From an uncultured Mycoplasmatota bacterium (lineage in GTDB: Bacteria; Bacillota_I; Bacilli_A; RF39; UBA660), in contig CAMMMH010000006.1 in the NCBI GenBank assembly GCA_946497955.1, forward strand, positions 1 to 57,527: a DNA stretch of 57,527 bases. Reading direction: 5' to 3'. Each line of letters begins with the position of its first letter. Within the stretch, counting starts at the first letter, position 1. Positions 26,423-35,868 of the stretch are shown one piece after another. Made by a program: the position numbers and the translations under genes. The notes beneath the pieces were generated by a model. It was not told the DNA's origin. It did no database searches and worked only from the letters and a program-made list of their open reading frames with translations.

Positions 26423-29400
26423 TTATTCATTATTAAATTTTAGTAACTCTCTAATATCATCAACAGATAAGTTTTGAAAACTCTTATACTCATCACCATC
26501 ATTTTCTATTAACTTATCACTAAGTATCTTCTTCTTTGCTTGTAAATCAAGAATCTTCTCTTCAATAGTTCCCTTAGTAATTAGTTTAATAACTTCAACA
26601 GTATTCTTTTGTCCTATTCTATGGGCTCTATCAGTCGCTTGATTCTCTGCTTGGGGATTCCACCATAAGTCTAAGTGAATTACGATATCAGCACTAGTAA
26701 GGTTTAAACCAGTACCACCACTTTTTAACATAATTAAGAAGATATTAGTATCATCTGTATTAAACTTATCTACTAATTCTTGACGTTTCTTACTACTGAC
26801 AGAACCATCTATAACGTAACTAGTAATACCTTCTTTAGTAAGATTATCTTTTACGATATTTAAAGCCGTTCTAAAACTAGTAAATAAAAGTATTTTATGG
26901 CCATTAGACACTGCTTCCTTAACAACATCTGTTAAGTGTTCTATTTTAGAAGATGTTTTATTAAAGTTATCAAAGATAATCTTAGGGTCAATACAAACTT
27001 GTCTAAGTCTTGTTAATAATGTAAGTATCTGCATCTTATTCTTAGAAAAACCTGCACTTAATAACTCTTCCATCTCTTCCTTAGTCTCTTTAACTAAAGC
27101 CGCATATATCTTCTTTTCTTCATCACTTAAATCTATATAAATATTATTCTCTATCTTATCAGGTAAATCTTTTAAAACTTCATTTTTCTTACGTCTTAAG
27201 ATAAAAGGTTTAACTTGACTTCTTAATTTACTTAAAGTCATATTAGTATCATCATCAAAGTTTTCTCCTATCTTATATTTCTCACTAAACTTAGATTTAT
27301 TAGCAAGAAAACCTGGCATAATGTAATCAAAGATACTCCATAACTCTATAATAGAGTTTTCAATAGGTGTTCCTGTTAAAGCTAATTTTATTTCACTATT
27401 AATACTCTTAACCGCTTTAGTTAACATAGCCGTAGGATTCTTAATATTTTGTGCTTCATCTATAACCATAACTTTAAAGTTCATCTCTTTATAGATATCT
27501 AAATCTTCTCTTAATAATCCATAACTAGTAATATAAACATTACCATTATAGATTTTTAATTTATTATGTCTATCTTTCTTTAATCCTACAAAGATACTTC
27601 TTTTAATATCATCACTGAACTTCTTAAATTCATTATCCCAGTTATAGACTAAAGCCGTAGGACATACTATTAATATTTTAGCATTCTTATCTTCTTCTAA
27701 TACTCTTCTAATAAAAATAATAGTCTGTAGGCTCTTACCAAGTCCCATCTCATCAGCAAGTATACCTCCAAGTCCACATTTATAAAGATTATAAAGCCAT
27801 TTAACCCCCTCTTTTTGATAGCCTCTAAGTAGTTTATCTTCACTCTTAGTAAAGTTAACATCTATATCTTTATATTCTTTAAAGTTCTTAACAAATTCAT
27901 CAAATAAATTATTAGTCTTAATAAATCTATTTTTACTTCTTAAACTATCAAGATAAAGGGCTCTAAACTTAGGTATTTCTCCCCTTTCTTCATCAAGGTC
28001 TAAATCTTCTTTTAACTCCTCTAACTCTTTAAGAGAAGGGTCTAATAAGTCTAAGATATCACCACTTTTTAATCTATAGTACTTCTTCTTATTCTTTAGA
28101 TTTAAAAAGATATCATCCAACTCACTAGGACTTACATTATCAAGTTTAAATTCATAATTTAAGATATTATCAGTACCTATACTAAAAGATGTTGAACCTT
28201 TTACTTTCTTAATTAAACTTGTATTCTTTAACTTCTCACTAGTAAATACTTCATAAGTATCAGTTAACTCATCTATCCCATTTTCTAAAAAATAACCTAC
28301 TTCATCTATATCATGAAGTTTAAGTTCACTATCAAAACCATACTTAGTAAGTTCTAAGAAGACACTTCGCTCAAACTCTTTATCTCTAACAACATTACTA
28401 TTATCTTTATCTAAATAATTTACCTCTATATCACCATAAGTAAAGATAATTTTACATTCTATATATAACTCTAAAATATCAAAATATAACTTTACAGAAG
28501 GAGTCTTAACTATAACTAAATCATCTACTGATTCATCAAGTTCTACTTTATCTTTTATACTAGGAATTACATAATCTTTAAAGCCTTTAAAATTCTTATC
28601 AGAGAAAGTTAAACTATCTACCTCTTCTTCCATAATATTACTAGCAAGTATAGTTTCTTTTTCATTTAGTCTATAAATACCATTCTTATCTATTAAGTAA
28701 CTATAATCATTAGTTAACTTCTTTAACTTTGTTAAATCATAGTCTATTTTTAAGATATGATTATCATCTTCTTTAATAATTTTAAAAGTAAATGGCAAAT
28801 GATTAACAACAGGTAATTCTCTATTAATATTAAATCCTTCTACATAAATACTATCAACTATAGAAAATAAGTCATCTAAACTCGTTTTAGTAGGTACTAA
28901 GTATGAATCATATCTATAAAGTCTTGAGTATGCAAGTTCTATAAAGTTTATTAGTCTTTTACTTTCACTATTAAAATAGTATTCTTTATTACTAAATGCA
29001 AACTCTTTACCAAACTTAACTTCTCCTCCATTACGATATCTATCTATAAAAGCATTAACTTTAGTACCTAACATATAAAGTTTATTAGTACCCACTTTAA
29101 ATCTTAATTCAAAAGATTCACTATCATAGTAACTATAATAATTATAGTAACTTTCAAATTTTAAATAAGGAATAACTCTTGCTTCTTTTTTAACAATGTT
29201 TTTATCAAGAGAAGTTCTCTTTAATTCATTTAGTAAAACAGAAGCAAGAATGTTATTATGTTCTTTTTCATCAAATAAAAAGTATTCTCCTTGAAACTTA
29301 GTAAGGACAGCAGCGACATGTTTACATGAGTCTGTCAAAGAAAATTGAGGACAAGTACAGGAAATATCAGATATTTCTTTATCATCACTATCAACTTCTA

Positions 29401-29566
29401 TTGTAACTATATAAGACTTTAAGGTATGTTCAGATGATACAATAAATCTATGAGTGGTATATCCTAAATCTTGATAACTACCTACATATCTTACTTTCCT
29501 ATTATCATAGTTTAAGCCTTTATCTAAATCACTTGGATTAACATATCTTAATAATTCTTCAGTCAT
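26423..29566 (-). CDS. SWIM zinc-finger SNF2-family helicase
   Basis: 1047 aa. An N-terminal SWIM finger (C70-x-C72 ... C81-x-H83 in ISCTCPQFSLTDSCKH), a long middle region, then SNF2 ATPase motifs: ADEMGLGKSLQT (~605), VIDEAQNIKN (~700), LTGTPIENS, 'LLTRLRQVCIDPK', 'KSGGTGLNLTSADIVIHLDLWWNP' split across its C-terminal RecA lobe, and 'DRAHRIGQ'. Bacterial SWIM-SNF2 proteins are thought to remodel protein-DNA complexes; the exact role is unknown. AAAAGGTGG lies before the ATG. This is a common chromosomal gene in Firmicutes rather than clearly accessory. Confidence 0.92.
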   Translation of the reverse strand: MTEELLRYVNPSDLDKGLNYDNRKVRYVGSYQDLGYTTHRFIVSSEHTLKSYIVTIEVDSDDKEISDISCTCPQFSLTDSCKHVAAVLTKFQGEYFLFDEKEHNNILASVLLNELKRTSLDKNIVKKEARVIPYLKFESYYNYYSYYDSESFELRFKVGTNKLYMLGTKVNAFIDRYRNGGEVKFGKEFAFSNKEYYFNSESKRLINFIELAYSRLYRYDSYLVPTKTSLDDLFSIVDSIYVEGFNINRELPVVNHLPFTFKIIKEDDNHILKIDYDLTKLKKLTNDYSYLIDKNGIYRLNEKETILASNIMEEEVDSLTFSDKNFKGFKDYVIPSIKDKVELDESVDDLVIVKTPSVKLYFDILELYIECKIIFTYGDIEVNYLDKDNSNVVRDKEFERSVFLELTKYGFDSELKLHDIDEVGYFLENGIDELTDTYEVFTSEKLKNTSLIKKVKGSTSFSIGTDNILNYEFKLDNVSPSELDDIFLNLKNKKKYYRLKSGDILDLLDPSLKELEELKEDLDLDEERGEIPKFRALYLDSLRSKNRFIKTNNLFDEFVKNFKEYKDIDVNFTKSEDKLLRGYQKEGVKWLYNLYKCGLGGILADEMGLGKSLQTIIFIRRVLEEDKNAKILIVCPTALVYNWDNEFKKFSDDIKRSIFVGLKKDRHNKLKIYNGNVYITSYGLLREDLDIYKEMNFKVMVIDEAQNIKNPTAMLTKAVKSINSEIKLALTGTPIENSIIELWSIFDYIMPGFLANKSKFSEKYKIGENFDDDTNMTLSKLRSQVKPFILRRKKNEVLKDLPDKIENNIYIDLSDEEKKIYAALVKETKEEMEELLSAGFSKNKMQILTLLTRLRQVCIDPKIIFDNFNKTSSKIEHLTDVVKEAVSNGHKILLFTSFRTALNIVKDNLTKEGITSYVIDGSVSSKKRQELVDKFNTDDTNIFLIMLKSGGTGLNLTSADIVIHLDLWWNPQAENQATDRAHRIGQKNTVEVIKLITKGTIEEKILDLQAKKKILSDKLIENDGDEYKSFQNLSVDDIRELLKFNNE

Positions 29567-29613
29567 AAAAACACCACCTTTTCACATCATGTATTAATAT
29601 AACATAAAAGGAA

Positions 29614-29644
29614 GAAAAAAGCATCTAATAATTAAATTAAATGC
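29614..29644 (-). terminator. Terminator of the 36-aa membrane protein gene
   Basis: Minus-strand stem GCATTTAAT / ATTAGATGC (one G-U), 6-nt loop, then TTTTTTC. Confidence 0.75.
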
Positions 29645-29747
29645 CTTTAAACATTACTACAATGAATAATACTATCGTCAAAATAAGAGCGATAATTGTT
29701 AAAGCAAAGATTAAATCTTCTTTCTTCTTTTCAATATCTTTATTCAT
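29637..29747 (-). CDS. 36-aa single-pass membrane protein
   Basis: MNKDIEKKKEDLIFALTIIA, then hydrophobic to VVMFKGI: a charged head and one membrane helix. The ATG at 29747 has AAAGGAG 9 nt upstream, far better than the longer track ORF, whose N-terminal part is not credible. A clean terminator follows, so it is an independent small transcript. Function unknown. Confidence 0.65.
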   Translation of the reverse strand: MNKDIEKKKEDLIFALTIIALILTIVLFIVVMFKGI

Positions 29748-29850
29748 AGATTGTTCTCCTTTCTCTAGAATAATAAATATCGCCCAAAAGAATATTAGAT
29801 GCTTCAATATTATAGTATCAGATTGTAATCTTTTAATCAAGAGAAACTAT

Positions 29851-32232
29851 CTAAATTATTTCTATTTGTCCGTTAGAATATCTTTCTACTACATTATCAT
29901 ACTCGACTATTTCTTTTATAAAACTGGATCTTTCTTTATAAGAGTATGGACATAGTATATATACCTTATTCTTAGTCCTAGTTAATGCTACATAGAATAA
30001 CCTTCTCTCTTCTGGATAAAGAATTGGTTCGCACTTTTCTTTTGATAATAAAGATATTACAGGTTCATCTTTTATCATACTAGGAAAGCCTCTTTTAGCA
30101 TTAATAGTATTAAGAATTATTACTTGATCAAAACCTAAACCTTTAGATTTATGAATAGTTAAATATGTTATATCAATTTTTTTATTATCCTTTAGTATAA
30201 CATGATCTCCATCACCTTTTTTAAATAGTGATACATCATAAAAGTAATCTATATCTTTATTATATCTACCTAACAAAAGAATTTTATCACGAGGATTATC
30301 TTTATATATATCTAAAATTATATCTTTTAAAATCACTTCAATCTTAGCACTATCTAAATTATTATCATAATAGTTTATTACAACAGGATTTTTTAAATGT
30401 TTTTTAGTAATTAATCTCTTATCTATTTGATAATCATTTTTAGAGATGAAAGTGTAGGCAACATCAACAAGTTCTTGACTATTTCTATAAGTATTAATAA
30501 TTTTTAAAATATCAGCATAACCCATAAGTTCATAAAAGTTTGTAAATAAAGACATATCTGCTAGGGAAAATGAGTAGATAGACTGATAATCATCCCCTAC
30601 TGCTACAATCTTTGCATTAAATAAAGTCGAAAGTTCTTTAATAAAATTATATCTTTGATAAGAGATATCTTGATATTCATCTACAAATATATAATCATAT
30701 TCAATTTTTTTAGTTTTAAGTAAAGATAGTTTTTTATAAGCATAATTAATCATATCTTGAAAATCAATTTGGTATTTACTATGAATATAATCATTATAAT
30801 AACAATAAACTTTTCTAATAAATTTTAACTGTTTTACTACTATTTCATCATCAGTATTAGTTATTAATGTATCAAAGTCCTTTAAAGTTAAATTACTAGC
30901 TTTAAATTTATTAATAAACAATCTAATTATCTTCGTAGCTTTAAAAAATATTGTATCAGTAGATGTTTCTAAAATCCTAAAATACACTTCATCTAAACTT
31001 TTCTCTATTAACTTTATATTTCTCTTTTCTAATTCTTCTTTTAATTTATTTATATAGTCAGTACCATCATCATATTCACTATACAATTCAATTAAATCAG
31101 TATTATATTTATGATGGAGTTCACGTTTCTTTTCAACTAGTCTATTATAATAATTAATATCATCAAGTGTATAGTTCCCATCTTCATTATATTTTGTAAG
31201 TCCATAAAACTCTATATATGTTTTTTTACCATTAACATCTATGGTAAAGTCTGGAGAATAACTAGCTTTATTGAAGAGATTATATGGATAAACTTCTTCA
31301 TAATGATATGGAATGTTATTACGATATAGAAAATTAGCAATGCGTGCCTCTCCTAATGATTTAACATATTCCCCATTAATAGTTCTATTATATCTAAGAC
31401 GTCTATCTATTTTGTTTTTAACTACTTCTAATAGATTATCCTTTTCTTTATGATATTTCTCTTGCATATAAAATTTATAATATTCTTTAAATGTAGGATA
31501 AGAAAAAGCTTCATCTTGAAAATTAACTTTTGATTTAAAAGCATCAATAAACTCTTTTAAAAGGCTTTTATTTTCAAAGACTACTTCTTTTATATAACTA
31601 TTAAGTATTGCTATCATTTTATTATCATCTATTATTTGTAAAGGTTTATCTGTTAGTTCTCTTAAAATAGAGATACCAAGTTTATGAAAAGTTAACACTT
31701 CTATATTAAGATTAAAATCATTATTTATTCTAAGAGAAAGTTCATCCTTTGCTTTATTAGTATATGCTAAAACTATTATTTTACGAGGATCTACTTTAAG
31801 CTTATCTACTAAATATTTAACTTTAGCGGCGATCACTGTTGTTTTACCACTTCCTGCTCCTGCAATAACTAGAGAATAATCTTCATCACTAACAATTGCC
31901 TTTCTTTGATAATTATCTAAAAGAATATTAGAATCTATTTCTTTAAACATATTATCAAAATAATCTTTATATGTAATTAAAGCATTATTAATAAAATAAG
32001 TATTATAGTTTTTAATCATATTATAGCCATTATTTATAATTTGTAACATTTTATTTTGATTATCTAAAGATAAAACACTTCTATTACTATTAAACATTTT
32101 AAATACATCTTGGTATCTATCTAAGAATTCATCAAATACTTTTTTAGAGATAAATTTATTCTTAGTAAACAAGCTTTCAAATTCAGACAAACAATTAGAT
32201 ACTGCTACACTATAATAATCATTACTATTCAT
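29851..32232 (-). CDS. UvrD-like helicase with inserted PD-(D/E)XK nuclease-like domain
   Basis: 793 aa. Superfamily 1 motifs: VIAGAGSGKTTVIAAKV (~126), VDEYQDIS (~520), VGDDYQSIYSFSLAD, NTYRNSQELVDV, 'YLTIHKSKGLGFDQVIIL' and 'RRLFYVALTRTK'. Between the first RecA segments, about residues 290-350, lies 'GEARIANFLYRNNIPYHYEE' ... SPDFTIDVNGKKTYIEFYG, a Vsr-like nuclease insert also found in helicase IV/HelD-like relatives. Likely unwinds and trims DNA ends or stalled complexes. The track start is 16 codons too long; AGGTGG lies 5 nt before ATG 32232. Confidence 0.9.
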   Translation of the reverse strand: MNSNDYYSVAVSNCLSEFESLFTKNKFISKKVFDEFLDRYQDVFKMFNSNRSVLSLDNQNKMLQIINNGYNMIKNYNTYFINNALITYKDYFDNMFKEIDSNILLDNYQRKAIVSDEDYSLVIAGAGSGKTTVIAAKVKYLVDKLKVDPRKIIVLAYTNKAKDELSLRINNDFNLNIEVLTFHKLGISILRELTDKPLQIIDDNKMIAILNSYIKEVVFENKSLLKEFIDAFKSKVNFQDEAFSYPTFKEYYKFYMQEKYHKEKDNLLEVVKNKIDRRLRYNRTINGEYVKSLGEARIANFLYRNNIPYHYEEVYPYNLFNKASYSPDFTIDVNGKKTYIEFYGLTKYNEDGNYTLDDINYYNRLVEKKRELHHKYNTDLIELYSEYDDGTDYINKLKEELEKRNIKLIEKSLDEVYFRILETSTDTIFFKATKIIRLFINKFKASNLTLKDFDTLITNTDDEIVVKQLKFIRKVYCYYNDYIHSKYQIDFQDMINYAYKKLSLLKTKKIEYDYIFVDEYQDISYQRYNFIKELSTLFNAKIVAVGDDYQSIYSFSLADMSLFTNFYELMGYADILKIINTYRNSQELVDVAYTFISKNDYQIDKRLITKKHLKNPVVINYYDNNLDSAKIEVILKDIILDIYKDNPRDKILLLGRYNKDIDYFYDVSLFKKGDGDHVILKDNKKIDITYLTIHKSKGLGFDQVIILNTINAKRGFPSMIKDEPVISLLSKEKCEPILYPEERRLFYVALTRTKNKVYILCPYSYKERSSFIKEIVEYDNVVERYSNGQIEII

Positions 32233-32280
32233 AAGACCACCTACTATAATAATAGTAACACAAAATTTGTATAAGTGCAT

Positions 32281-32305
32281 TTAAAAACATCTCATTAGAG
32301 ATGTT
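32281..32305 (-). terminator. Terminator of the DUF362 operon
   Basis: Minus-strand stem AACATCTC / GAGATGTT with TAAT loop then TTT. It begins at the stop codon. Confidence 0.75.
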
Positions 32306-33191
32306 AGTTGTCAATTTCTATAAGTTCATACTCACGGTTACCTACACCAAGGTCATAAGCTGCTTCTACAGTATGTATACCATGAAGTGATTCAATTCTA
32401 CTAATTAGTTTATCTTTACCAGGATCAGTAGAGTTATATACAAAGTCAAGGCAAGCTTGATCTATTGCTACTGGATCAGTTGATGCAAGTATACCAATAT
32501 CTTGCATACAAGGAGCTGAGGCATTACCATCACAGTCACAATCTATTGAAATATTTTTCATGACATTAATGTAAACAGCATTACCTTTAAAGTAATCTAC
32601 TACAGAACTAGCAGCATCTGCCATTGCCTCTAAGAATCGATCTTGTTCTGGTAAGTTACCAAATAGTTTTGTTTGGTCATTTGTAACACCTGCTGTATGA
32701 ATTAGTGTTTTACCAGCTGATGAAGCACAACCAATAGATAATTGTTTTAAAGCTCCGCCATATCCTCCCATAGCATGTCCTTTAAAATGAGATAGAACAA
32801 GTAATGAGTCATACTTTGCTAAGTCTTTTCCTACATAGTTTTTCTTTAAGACTTTACCATTAGGAATATCTAGTTCCATATCAGGTCCTTCAGCATCTAA
32901 TAAATCAAATGGAAAATATTTATCCCATTCATGTTCTTTAATTAATTCACGATGTTTTTCTGTAGAGTTTCTAGCTCCTTCATAAGCAGTGTTACATTCA
33001 ACAACAGTACCATGAACATAGTTAATTACATCTTTAACAAACTCTGGTCTTAGATAGTTCTTATTACCTTTCTCTCCAGAATGCATTTTAACGGCTACAT
33101 TTCCTTCTAATTTTTTTCCAACAACCCCATAAGCCTTAATAATGTTTTCAGGAGTTATCTCCTTAATAAAATATACTTTTGATTTTTCCAT
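32304..33191 (-). CDS. DUF362 domain protein
   Basis: 295 aa. 'AVKMHSGEKGNKNYLRPEFV', 'VVECNTAYEGARNSTEKHRE', 'SHFKGHAMGGYGGALKQLSI' and 'IDCDCDGNASAPCMQDIGIL' are diagnostic for DUF362, proteins often fused to ferredoxin domains; no ferredoxin part is present here. A metal or iron-sulfur role is suspected for the family but the reaction is unknown. Last gene of an operon with the cupin and carboxymuconolactone-decarboxylase genes. Confidence 0.88.
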   Translation of the reverse strand: MEKSKVYFIKEITPENIIKAYGVVGKKLEGNVAVKMHSGEKGNKNYLRPEFVKDVINYVHGTVVECNTAYEGARNSTEKHRELIKEHEWDKYFPFDLLDAEGPDMELDIPNGKVLKKNYVGKDLAKYDSLLVLSHFKGHAMGGYGGALKQLSIGCASSAGKTLIHTAGVTNDQTKLFGNLPEQDRFLEAMADAASSVVDYFKGNAVYINVMKNISIDCDCDGNASAPCMQDIGILASTDPVAIDQACLDFVYNSTDPGKDKLISRIESLHGIHTVEAAYDLGVGNREYELIEIDN

Positions 33192-33236
33192 AATTTATAT
33201 TTCCTCCTTTATTTGGTATATATCGTTTTTTATATT

Positions 33237-33653
33237 TTATAATTTATTATACTTTTCATCAGTTACAGGTTCACACCATTCATTTGAAGTTTCTTCGCCT
33301 GGTACTTCAATTGCTAAGTGGCTAAACCAAGAATCTTTCTTTGCTCCATGCCAATGTTTTACATTAGCAGGAATAGTAATAACCATACCAGGTTTTAGAC
33401 TAACTGCCTCTTTTCCTTCTTCTTGGTACCATCCTTCTCCATCAACACAGATAAGAATTTGTCCACCACCATTTTTAGCATGATGAATGTGCCAATTATT
33501 ACGACAAGCTGGTTCAAATGTAACGTTAGCGATGAATAGACTTGTCTTATTAGGATCAGTTAAAGGATTTAAATAACTTTTACCTATAAAGTATTTGGCA
33601 TAAGCCGTATTTTCTTCTCCTAAACCAAAGTCTCCTCCATGTTTCTCATTCAT
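33237..33653 (-). CDS. Cupin-domain protein
   Basis: 138 aa with one cupin barrel. Metal ligands appear in 'NNWHIHHAKNGGGQILICVD' (H, H, Q) and 'PANVKHWHGA' (H). Small cupins of this kind accompany carboxymuconolactone-decarboxylase proteins in stress-induced operons and may bind or transform reactive carbonyl compounds; the substrate is unknown. The ATG overlaps the upstream stop by 1 nt (TAATG). Confidence 0.9.
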   Translation of the reverse strand: MNEKHGGDFGLGEENTAYAKYFIGKSYLNPLTDPNKTSLFIANVTFEPACRNNWHIHHAKNGGGQILICVDGEGWYQEEGKEAVSLKPGMVITIPANVKHWHGAKKDSWFSHLAIEVPGEETSNEWCEPVTDEKYNKL

Positions 33654-34315
33654 TATTTATCACTTCCTTTAATAGTTATATTCTTAATTAAATTAATTGT
33701 ATTTAAACTTATAGGAAAGCCTAAATAAGGAACCAAATTCTTTACTACTTCTATCAATAACTCTTTACTATTGCCTAAAGCTAGATTAGCATTGATGTGA
33801 GATGAAAGCTGTGGGGCAACATCCTCGTAAGATGCTAGAGTTGCAAAAGTAACTAGTTCTCTTTCTTGATAATTTAAATAATCTCTTGTATAAAAGTCGC
33901 CAAAACAATAACTTGCCAAATAATCCCAAATAAATTTAAAATCTTCACTTTCTCCATCTCTTGATTTATCAATATTTTCTTTACCAAAAAGATTGTACTG
34001 TGTTTCTAACCCTTTAGAATATCTATCTTCATTTGTTGTAGTAGAAGCTGAATTTATTTTTCCTAAAACTTCTTCTGCTGTTACAAGAAATGGATAAACC
34101 TTACCATACCCTAGATATGGAACAGTCTGATATACTGCTTCCTTCAATGATTCTTTATCTACATGAGTTACCGCCTCACTTAACTTATCTTTAAATATCT
34201 CTTTACTATTAGTAGATATTAAAGCTGGTAATATAGTAAGATATTTACTTCTTTCATCAAGGTTGCTTTTAATATCATTATTTATAAAATTATTTACAAT
34301 ATTCTCTATTTCCAT
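33653..34315 (-). CDS. Carboxymuconolactone decarboxylase family protein (AhpD-like)
   Basis: 220 aa with two repeats of the all-helical CMD fold: 'LKEAVYQTVPYLGYGKVYPF' and 'LIEVVKNLVPYLGFPISLNT', and 'FGDFYTRDYLNYQERELVTF'. The AhpD-type CxxC is absent (only one Cys at CFGD), so an alkylhydroperoxidase reaction is unlikely. GGAGGAG lies before the ATG. First gene of the operon behind a MerR-type promoter. Confidence 0.88.
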   Translation of the reverse strand: MEIENIVNNFINNDIKSNLDERSKYLTILPALISTNSKEIFKDKLSEAVTHVDKESLKEAVYQTVPYLGYGKVYPFLVTAEEVLGKINSASTTTNEDRYSKGLETQYNLFGKENIDKSRDGESEDFKFIWDYLASYCFGDFYTRDYLNYQERELVTFATLASYEDVAPQLSSHINANLALGNSKELLIEVVKNLVPYLGFPISLNTINLIKNITIKGSDK

Positions 34316-34343
34316 TACTCTCCTCCTTATTTCTTACAAGATA

Positions 34344-34374
34344 ATTCTATCACTTAGACTTAACTCCAAGTCAA
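34344..34374 (-). promoter_or_regulatory. MerR-type promoter of the CMD-cupin-DUF362 operon
   Basis: Minus strand TTGACT, a 19-bp spacer, TAGAAT. The spacer contains an imperfect dyad (ACTTGGAGTTAAGTCTAAGT). An over-long 19-bp spacer with internal dyad is the hallmark of promoters activated by MerR-family regulators. No merR gene is in the window. Confidence 0.75.
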
Positions 34375-34381
34375 GAGAAAA

Positions 34382-34693
34382 TTACTTAGTTTCCTCTTCT
34401 ATCCACTTTAAATAATCATTACTTGGACTAGTTAAAGGAAAAACGGCAAATTCAAATACTTCATAACTATGAATTTCTTTTATTACTTTATAAACTTCAT
34501 TAATTAAAGACTCTTTTGTCTTCATAAAGACTAAATACCCTTTATCGCTTTCAAGCTCTCCATTATAATTCCAAATACTATCACTAGTTAATACTTGTAA
34601 ACTTGCTACTAACTTTTCTTTTAAAAGTTTTTCTTCTGTTAAATTAACTTCTTCCTTATTATTAAAAGCAACTTCTATCATTACGTATTTCAT
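34382..34693 (-). CDS. cutA: CutA-like divalent-cation tolerance protein
   Basis: 103 aa. Ferredoxin-like fold of the trimeric CutA family: 'LLKEKLVASLQVLTSDSIWN', 'YLVFMKTKESLINEVYKVIK' and 'EIHSYEVFEFAVFPL'. Linked to metal tolerance in E. coli, but the true role is debated. AAGGTGAC lies 5 nt before the ATG. Confidence 0.88.
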   Translation of the reverse strand: MKYVMIEVAFNNKEEVNLTEEKLLKEKLVASLQVLTSDSIWNYNGELESDKGYLVFMKTKESLINEVYKVIKEIHSYEVFEFAVFPLTSPSNDYLKWIEEETK

Positions 34694-34711
34694 TTTGTCA
34701 CCTTCAAGTAT

Positions 34712-34740
34712 ATTATATAAAATTAAATTCTTATATTCAA
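34712..34740 (-). promoter_or_regulatory. Promoter of cutA
   Basis: TTGAAT, 17-bp spacer, TATAAT on the minus strand. Confidence 0.7.
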
Positions 34741-34788
34741 TTATTTCTATATTTTTCCATATTTTTCCAATTTATAGTAAAAGAAAAA

Positions 34789-35811
34789 CTAGTCTTGGAA
34801 ATGTCCAAATCTAGCTTTTTCTTCATAACATGTATTTAATAAATCTAAGTCCTTTATAATATTTTTAGGAGTACACTCTAAATATAATGACTCTTCTGGT
34901 TCAATATAGCCTTTATCACTATTAATATATATTGATAGAGGTTTATCTATACCAATAGCATAACTAATAACAACTTCACACCAAGATAAATTATATTTAG
35001 ATAAATAATCTTTAGCGACTAATCTTGCTTTATAAGCTGCACTTCTATCTACTTTAGTAGGATCTTTTCCAGAAAAAGCACCTCCACCTACTCTTGCAAA
35101 TGATTGATAAGAATCAACTACTATCTTTCTTCCCGTAAGACCAGAATCTCCTTCAAAACCACCTATTTCAAATCTACCAGTAGGATTAATTAAAAACTCT
35201 TCTATTTCAATATCATAATCTTTACATATATTAATACATACCTCTTTTATTAAATTATCTGTATAGTCACGATGTTCTTCATCATTTTGATAAGAGATAG
35301 TAAAATATTTTATTCTCTTTAATTTCATATTATCATCGTAATAACCTGTTATTTCTGCTTTACCATCACTTCTTAGATAAGAACAATTTAGTCTTTCTTT
35401 ATCATACCATTTACTAAATCTTTGAAGTATTACCATAGCAGTAGGAAGTAGTTCTTTAGTATCATTACAAGCATAACCAAACATCATTCCTTGGTCCCCT
35501 GCACCTCCCACTTCATCATTTGTACCCATTGCAATATCAAAACTTTGCTTACCTAAATTATTAATTATTTCATAGTTAGTATCATAGCCAACATCTTTCA
35601 ATACTCTTTTAACAACACTCTCTACATCAACATCTACTTTACTAGTAACTTCTCCTGTAATAAATATTTTGCCTTTACCACCCATTACTTCTATACCACA
35701 TCTAGAGTGTTTATCTTCTTTTAAATAAGCATCAAGTAAAGCATCACTAATTTGATCACACACTTTATCAGGATGACCACGAAATACTATTTCATTTGTA
35801 TATAATCTCAT
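34789..35811 (-). CDS. metK: S-adenosylmethionine synthetase, short divergent form
   Basis: 340 aa. Makes S-adenosylmethionine from methionine and ATP. 'GHPDKVCDQISDALLDAYLK' (ATP site), 'GTNDEVGGAGDQGMMFGYAC' (GDQG), 'NPTGRFEIGGFEGDSGLTGR' and 'GGGAFSGKDPTKVDRSAAYK' are all present. It is some 40-55 residues shorter than typical bacterial MetK, with trimmed loops, and the first motif reads IVFRGHPDK rather than SVTEGHPDK. A ribosome site (AAGGAAG) is unusually far (~13 nt) from the ATG. No SAM riboswitch is seen in the short upstream gap. Confidence 0.92.
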   Translation of the reverse strand: MRLYTNEIVFRGHPDKVCDQISDALLDAYLKEDKHSRCGIEVMGGKGKIFITGEVTSKVDVDVESVVKRVLKDVGYDTNYEIINNLGKQSFDIAMGTNDEVGGAGDQGMMFGYACNDTKELLPTAMVILQRFSKWYDKERLNCSYLRSDGKAEITGYYDDNMKLKRIKYFTISYQNDEEHRDYTDNLIKEVCINICKDYDIEIEEFLINPTGRFEIGGFEGDSGLTGRKIVVDSYQSFARVGGGAFSGKDPTKVDRSAAYKARLVAKDYLSKYNLSWCEVVISYAIGIDKPLSIYINSDKGYIEPEESLYLECTPKNIIKDLDLLNTCYEEKARFGHFQD

Positions 35812-35840
35812 AACAACATCATCTTCCTTAATCGATTAAA

Positions 35841-35868
35841 TAAAGTTAACAAATTAATGCTAACTTTA
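35841..35868 (-). terminator. Hairpin between the SEC-C gene and metK
   Basis: TAAAGTTA / TAACTTTA arms, 12-nt loop, starting at the stop codon of the SEC-C gene. The trailing tract is ATTTAAT, so termination may be weak. Confidence 0.5.

Noticed and set aside
35812-35865. SAM riboswitch before metK
   Set aside because: Only ~54 nt, mostly one hairpin; no SAM-I or SMK-box features.
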